The position numbers were made by a program, and so were the translations under genes. Shown piece by piece: positions 61,994 to 64,000 of a stretch of 64,000 bases of DNA; positions within the stretch are counted from its first letter, which is position 1, and each line of letters begins with the position of its first letter. Origin of the DNA: Devosia yakushimensis (GTDB lineage: Bacteria > Pseudomonadota > Alphaproteobacteria > Rhizobiales > Devosiaceae); assembly GCF_030159855.1 (NCBI RefSeq), contig NZ_BSNG01000001.1, positions 1,674,001 to 1,738,000 on the forward strand, read 5' to 3'. The notes under the pieces were generated by a model. The model was not told where the DNA came from, ran no database searches, and worked only from the letters and a program-made list of their open reading frames with translations.

Positions 61994-62280
61994 TTGGAAA
62001 CGCGCGCCTTATGGTCCGCGATCACCTGCTCGAGCAGCGCGACATCGACAGTGTCAGGCGGCACTTCCTGCCCCATCACCCATTTGAGCAAATGTGGGTC
62101 TTCCTCGGCCATAAGGGCCTCGAGCCGATCCAGTTCCGCTGCTTCCATGGCTTCGGTATGCGCATCGGCGAACGGCCCCAATACGAGGTCCATTTCCCGT
62201 GTGCCGCGGTGCCATGCCCGATAGCGGATTTTCTTCCGGCGCATAGCAATGTCTTCACCGGCTGCGTTTTGCTGCGCCAT
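61990..62280 (-). CDS. sdhE: FAD assembly factor SdhE
   Basis: 96 residues. RYRAWHRGTREMDLVLGPFA contains the RGxxE motif that helps attach FAD to succinate dehydrogenase, and the C-terminal half is helical (LDRLEALMAEEDPHLLKWVM). AGGAAG upstream of the ATG. The sdhE-mfd tandem, divergent from recG, is a common alphaproteobacterial arrangement. Confidence 0.92.
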
Positions 62281-62409
62281 GATTCCGAACTTCCTGATTT
62301 GTTCCCCCTGTTTACGCGGATTGTGCCGGCTTGTCAGCCATCAATGGCCCCGGGGTGACGAGGCTGTCGCCGGGCGCTAGTTTCGGGACCGAGAGAGGCC
62401 CATCGAATC

Positions 62410-64000
62410 GTGTCACGCCCTGAAAGCCTGTCGCCGCTGTTCCGTTCGCTACATTCCATCAAGGGTGTCGGCGACAAACTGGCTGCATTACTGACCCGCT
62501 TTTTCGGCGCCCCCGAAGGCCAGGAAGCCATCGCGCTCGACATTCTGATGCATATGCCTAGCGGTGTCGTGGACCGGCGCCGGCAGGTTGGCATTGCCGA
62601 GGCCTATCTCAACCAGATCGTGACGCTGCGCCTGCATGTCGACCGCCACCAGCCGCCGCCGCGTGGCAAGCTGCATGTGCCGCATCGGGTCTTCGCCCAT
62701 GACGATACCGGCGATATCCAGCTGGTATTCTTCCGCGCCCAGGGCGGCTGGGTGGAAAAGGCCCTGCCCGTGGGCGAGGAGCGCTTTGTTTCCGGGCAGA
62801 TCGGCTTTTTCAACGGTGAAAAGCAGATCACTCATCCCGATTATGTGGTGGAGCCGGATAAATTCGCCACCCTGCCGCTGGTCGAGCCGGTTTACCCGCT
62901 GACCCAAGGGCTCAGCTCCAAGGCGCTCGCCAAGCTGGTACGCCAGGTGGTGGATAGCGTGCCCGACCTGCCCGAATGGATCGGCCCCGAAACGCTGGCC
63001 AAGCACAAATGGCCCGGCTTTGCTCAAGCCATGCAGTCAGTCCACCTGCCCGAAAACCCTGTCGAAGCAGAGCTTTGGGGCCCTGCCCGCATGCGGCTGG
63101 CTTATGACGAATATTTCGCCGGCCAGCTCACCTTGCAGTTGATCCGCTCCACCATGACCGCTGCGCGCGGCATTGCCCGCGTCTTCACGGGCGAGATCAC
63201 CGCGCGGGTGGCCGAGGCCCTGCCCTTTTCGCTGACCGAGGGCCAGCAACAGGCTGTTGCGGAAATCCGCGCCGACCTCGCCTCCCCCGACCGCATGTCC
63301 CGGCTGCTGCAGGGCGATGTCGGCTCCGGTAAAACCGTGGTCGCGCTGATGGCCATGGCGGCCGTTGCCGAGGGTGGTGCGCAATCGACATTGATGGCGC
63401 CCACCGAAATCCTCGCCACACAGCATTTCAAAACGCTGAAACCCCTCTGCGACAAGGCTGGGCTGGGCTGCGAATTGCTGACCGGCAAGATGCCCGCCGC
63501 CGAGCGCCGCGCCATTCTGGCGGGCATTGCGAATGGGCAGACCGATATCGTTGTGGGTACGCACGCCTTGTTCCAGAGCGGGGTCGAGTTTCACAATCTG
63601 GGCCTGACCGTCGTCGACGAGCAGCACCGCTTCGGCGTGCATCAGCGGCTCGCCCTCTCCGACAAGGGCCGTCACACCGATCTTCTGGTGATGACCGCGA
63701 CGCCCATTCCTCGCACGCTGGTCCTCACCCATTTCGGCGACATGGCGGTCAGCGTCTTGCGAGAAAAGCCGCGCGGGCGTCAGCCGATCGACACCGCCGT
63801 CCTGTCGATTGGCGATTATGCCCGCGTCATCTCCCGCCTCCAGGCGCGCCTCTCCGAAGGTGCGCAGGCCTTTTGGGTCTGCCCGCTGGTTGAAGAAAGC
63901 GAGCATCTCGATGTGATTTCCGCCGAGGACCGCTTCGCCGAATTGCAGAAGGTGTTCGGGGATCAGGTCGCGCTTGTGCACGGCCGCATGAGCGCCGCCG
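62410..64000 (+). CDS. recG: ATP-dependent DNA helicase RecG (3' partial)
   Basis: At least 530 residues; the gene runs off the window. GTG at 62410 begins SRPESLSPLFRSLHSIKGVG, the RecG N-terminus. Wedge/OB domain follows (LHVPHRVFAHDDTGDIQLVF). Walker A GDVGSGKT (Lys308), DEQH at 403-406 and VMTATPIPRTL are present. It remodels stalled replication forks and branched DNA. Divergent from sdhE. Confidence 0.95.
   Translation, partial: MSRPESLSPLFRSLHSIKGVGDKLAALLTRFFGAPEGQEAIALDILMHMPSGVVDRRRQVGIAEAYLNQIVTLRLHVDRHQPPPRGKLHVPHRVFAHDDTGDIQLVFFRAQGGWVEKALPVGEERFVSGQIGFFNGEKQITHPDYVVEPDKFATLPLVEPVYPLTQGLSSKALAKLVRQVVDSVPDLPEWIGPETLAKHKWPGFAQAMQSVHLPENPVEAELWGPARMRLAYDEYFAGQLTLQLIRSTMTAARGIARVFTGEITARVAEALPFSLTEGQQQAVAEIRADLASPDRMSRLLQGDVGSGKTVVALMAMAAVAEGGAQSTLMAPTEILATQHFKTLKPLCDKAGLGCELLTGKMPAAERRAILAGIANGQTDIVVGTHALFQSGVEFHNLGLTVVDEQHRFGVHQRLALSDKGRHTDLLVMTATPIPRTLVLTHFGDMAVSVLREKPRGRQPIDTAVLSIGDYARVISRLQARLSEGAQAFWVCPLVEESEHLDVISAEDRFAELQKVFGDQVALVHGRMSAA

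Overview
The window reads as a chromosomal segment of an alphaproteobacterium of the Hyphomicrobiales, most like Devosia or a close relative. This is inferred from high GC content, tightly packed operons with ATGA/TGATG overlaps, many ABC sugar-type transporters, an IalB-family protein, a ScfR-like XRE regulator, and the sdhE-mfd/recG arrangement. No phage, insertion sequence, CRISPR array or rRNA was seen. One tRNA gene (Ser, anticodon TGA) is present.

Layout. 1-2477: a BRCT-like/TPR protein (cut by the window edge), an alpha/beta hydrolase and exonuclease III. 2474-10340: an L-fucose operon on the minus strand (GH29 fucosidase, CUT1 ABC importer, L-fuconate dehydratase) with a divergent GntR regulator and a likely operator/promoter between them. 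10344-20704: two related phosphoester cassettes. The first has metallophosphoesterase, UgpB-like binding protein, two permeases, a Tyr-phosphatase-like protein and an ATPase. The second has a TetR regulator, metallophosphoesterase, binding protein and phosphatase, but no permease or ATPase. A second TetR gene lies between them. 20908-21813: a YccF membrane protein and a rhodanese. 22343-27955: a third transporter (binding protein, two permeases, ATPase) in an operon with a glycerophosphodiester phosphodiesterase and an inositol-monophosphatase-family enzyme. CTGTCAT-like half sites that could be Pho boxes lie upstream of all three phosphoester clusters.

27999-37911: small housekeeping and envelope genes: MTA/SAH nucleosidase-like, small membrane proteins, SleB-like lipoprotein, DUF2853 and DUF2076 proteins, an Ala/Pro-rich lipoprotein, an orphan FliK-like/FlhB-C-like pair, a family 2 glycosyltransferase, a FecR protein, DUF1993 and a potassium-channel-like protein with a zinc ribbon. 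37908-42872: a sodium-solute-symporter/histidine kinase fusion with a small membrane protein and a response regulator, then an XRE/ScfR-like regulator with a HisKA-like insert. 43063-48193: a complete Liv-type (branched-chain amino acid family) transporter, facing a pxpBCA 5-oxoprolinase operon (48288-50628).

50795-64000: a 58-codon small ORF, an HxlR regulator with a divergent MFS exporter and twin operators, tRNA-Ser, a quinone oxidoreductase/TerC pair, a split YeeE/YedE sulfur transporter coupled to a UbiH-like FAD monooxygenase, an IalB-family protein, mfd, sdhE and the start of recG (cut by the right edge).

The most notable feature is the roughly 18 kb run of three transporter-plus-phosphoesterase clusters. 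It looks like a dedicated system for taking up and dismantling organic phosphodiesters, possibly under both PhoB and TetR control. Substrates and regulation are inferred from families and sites.
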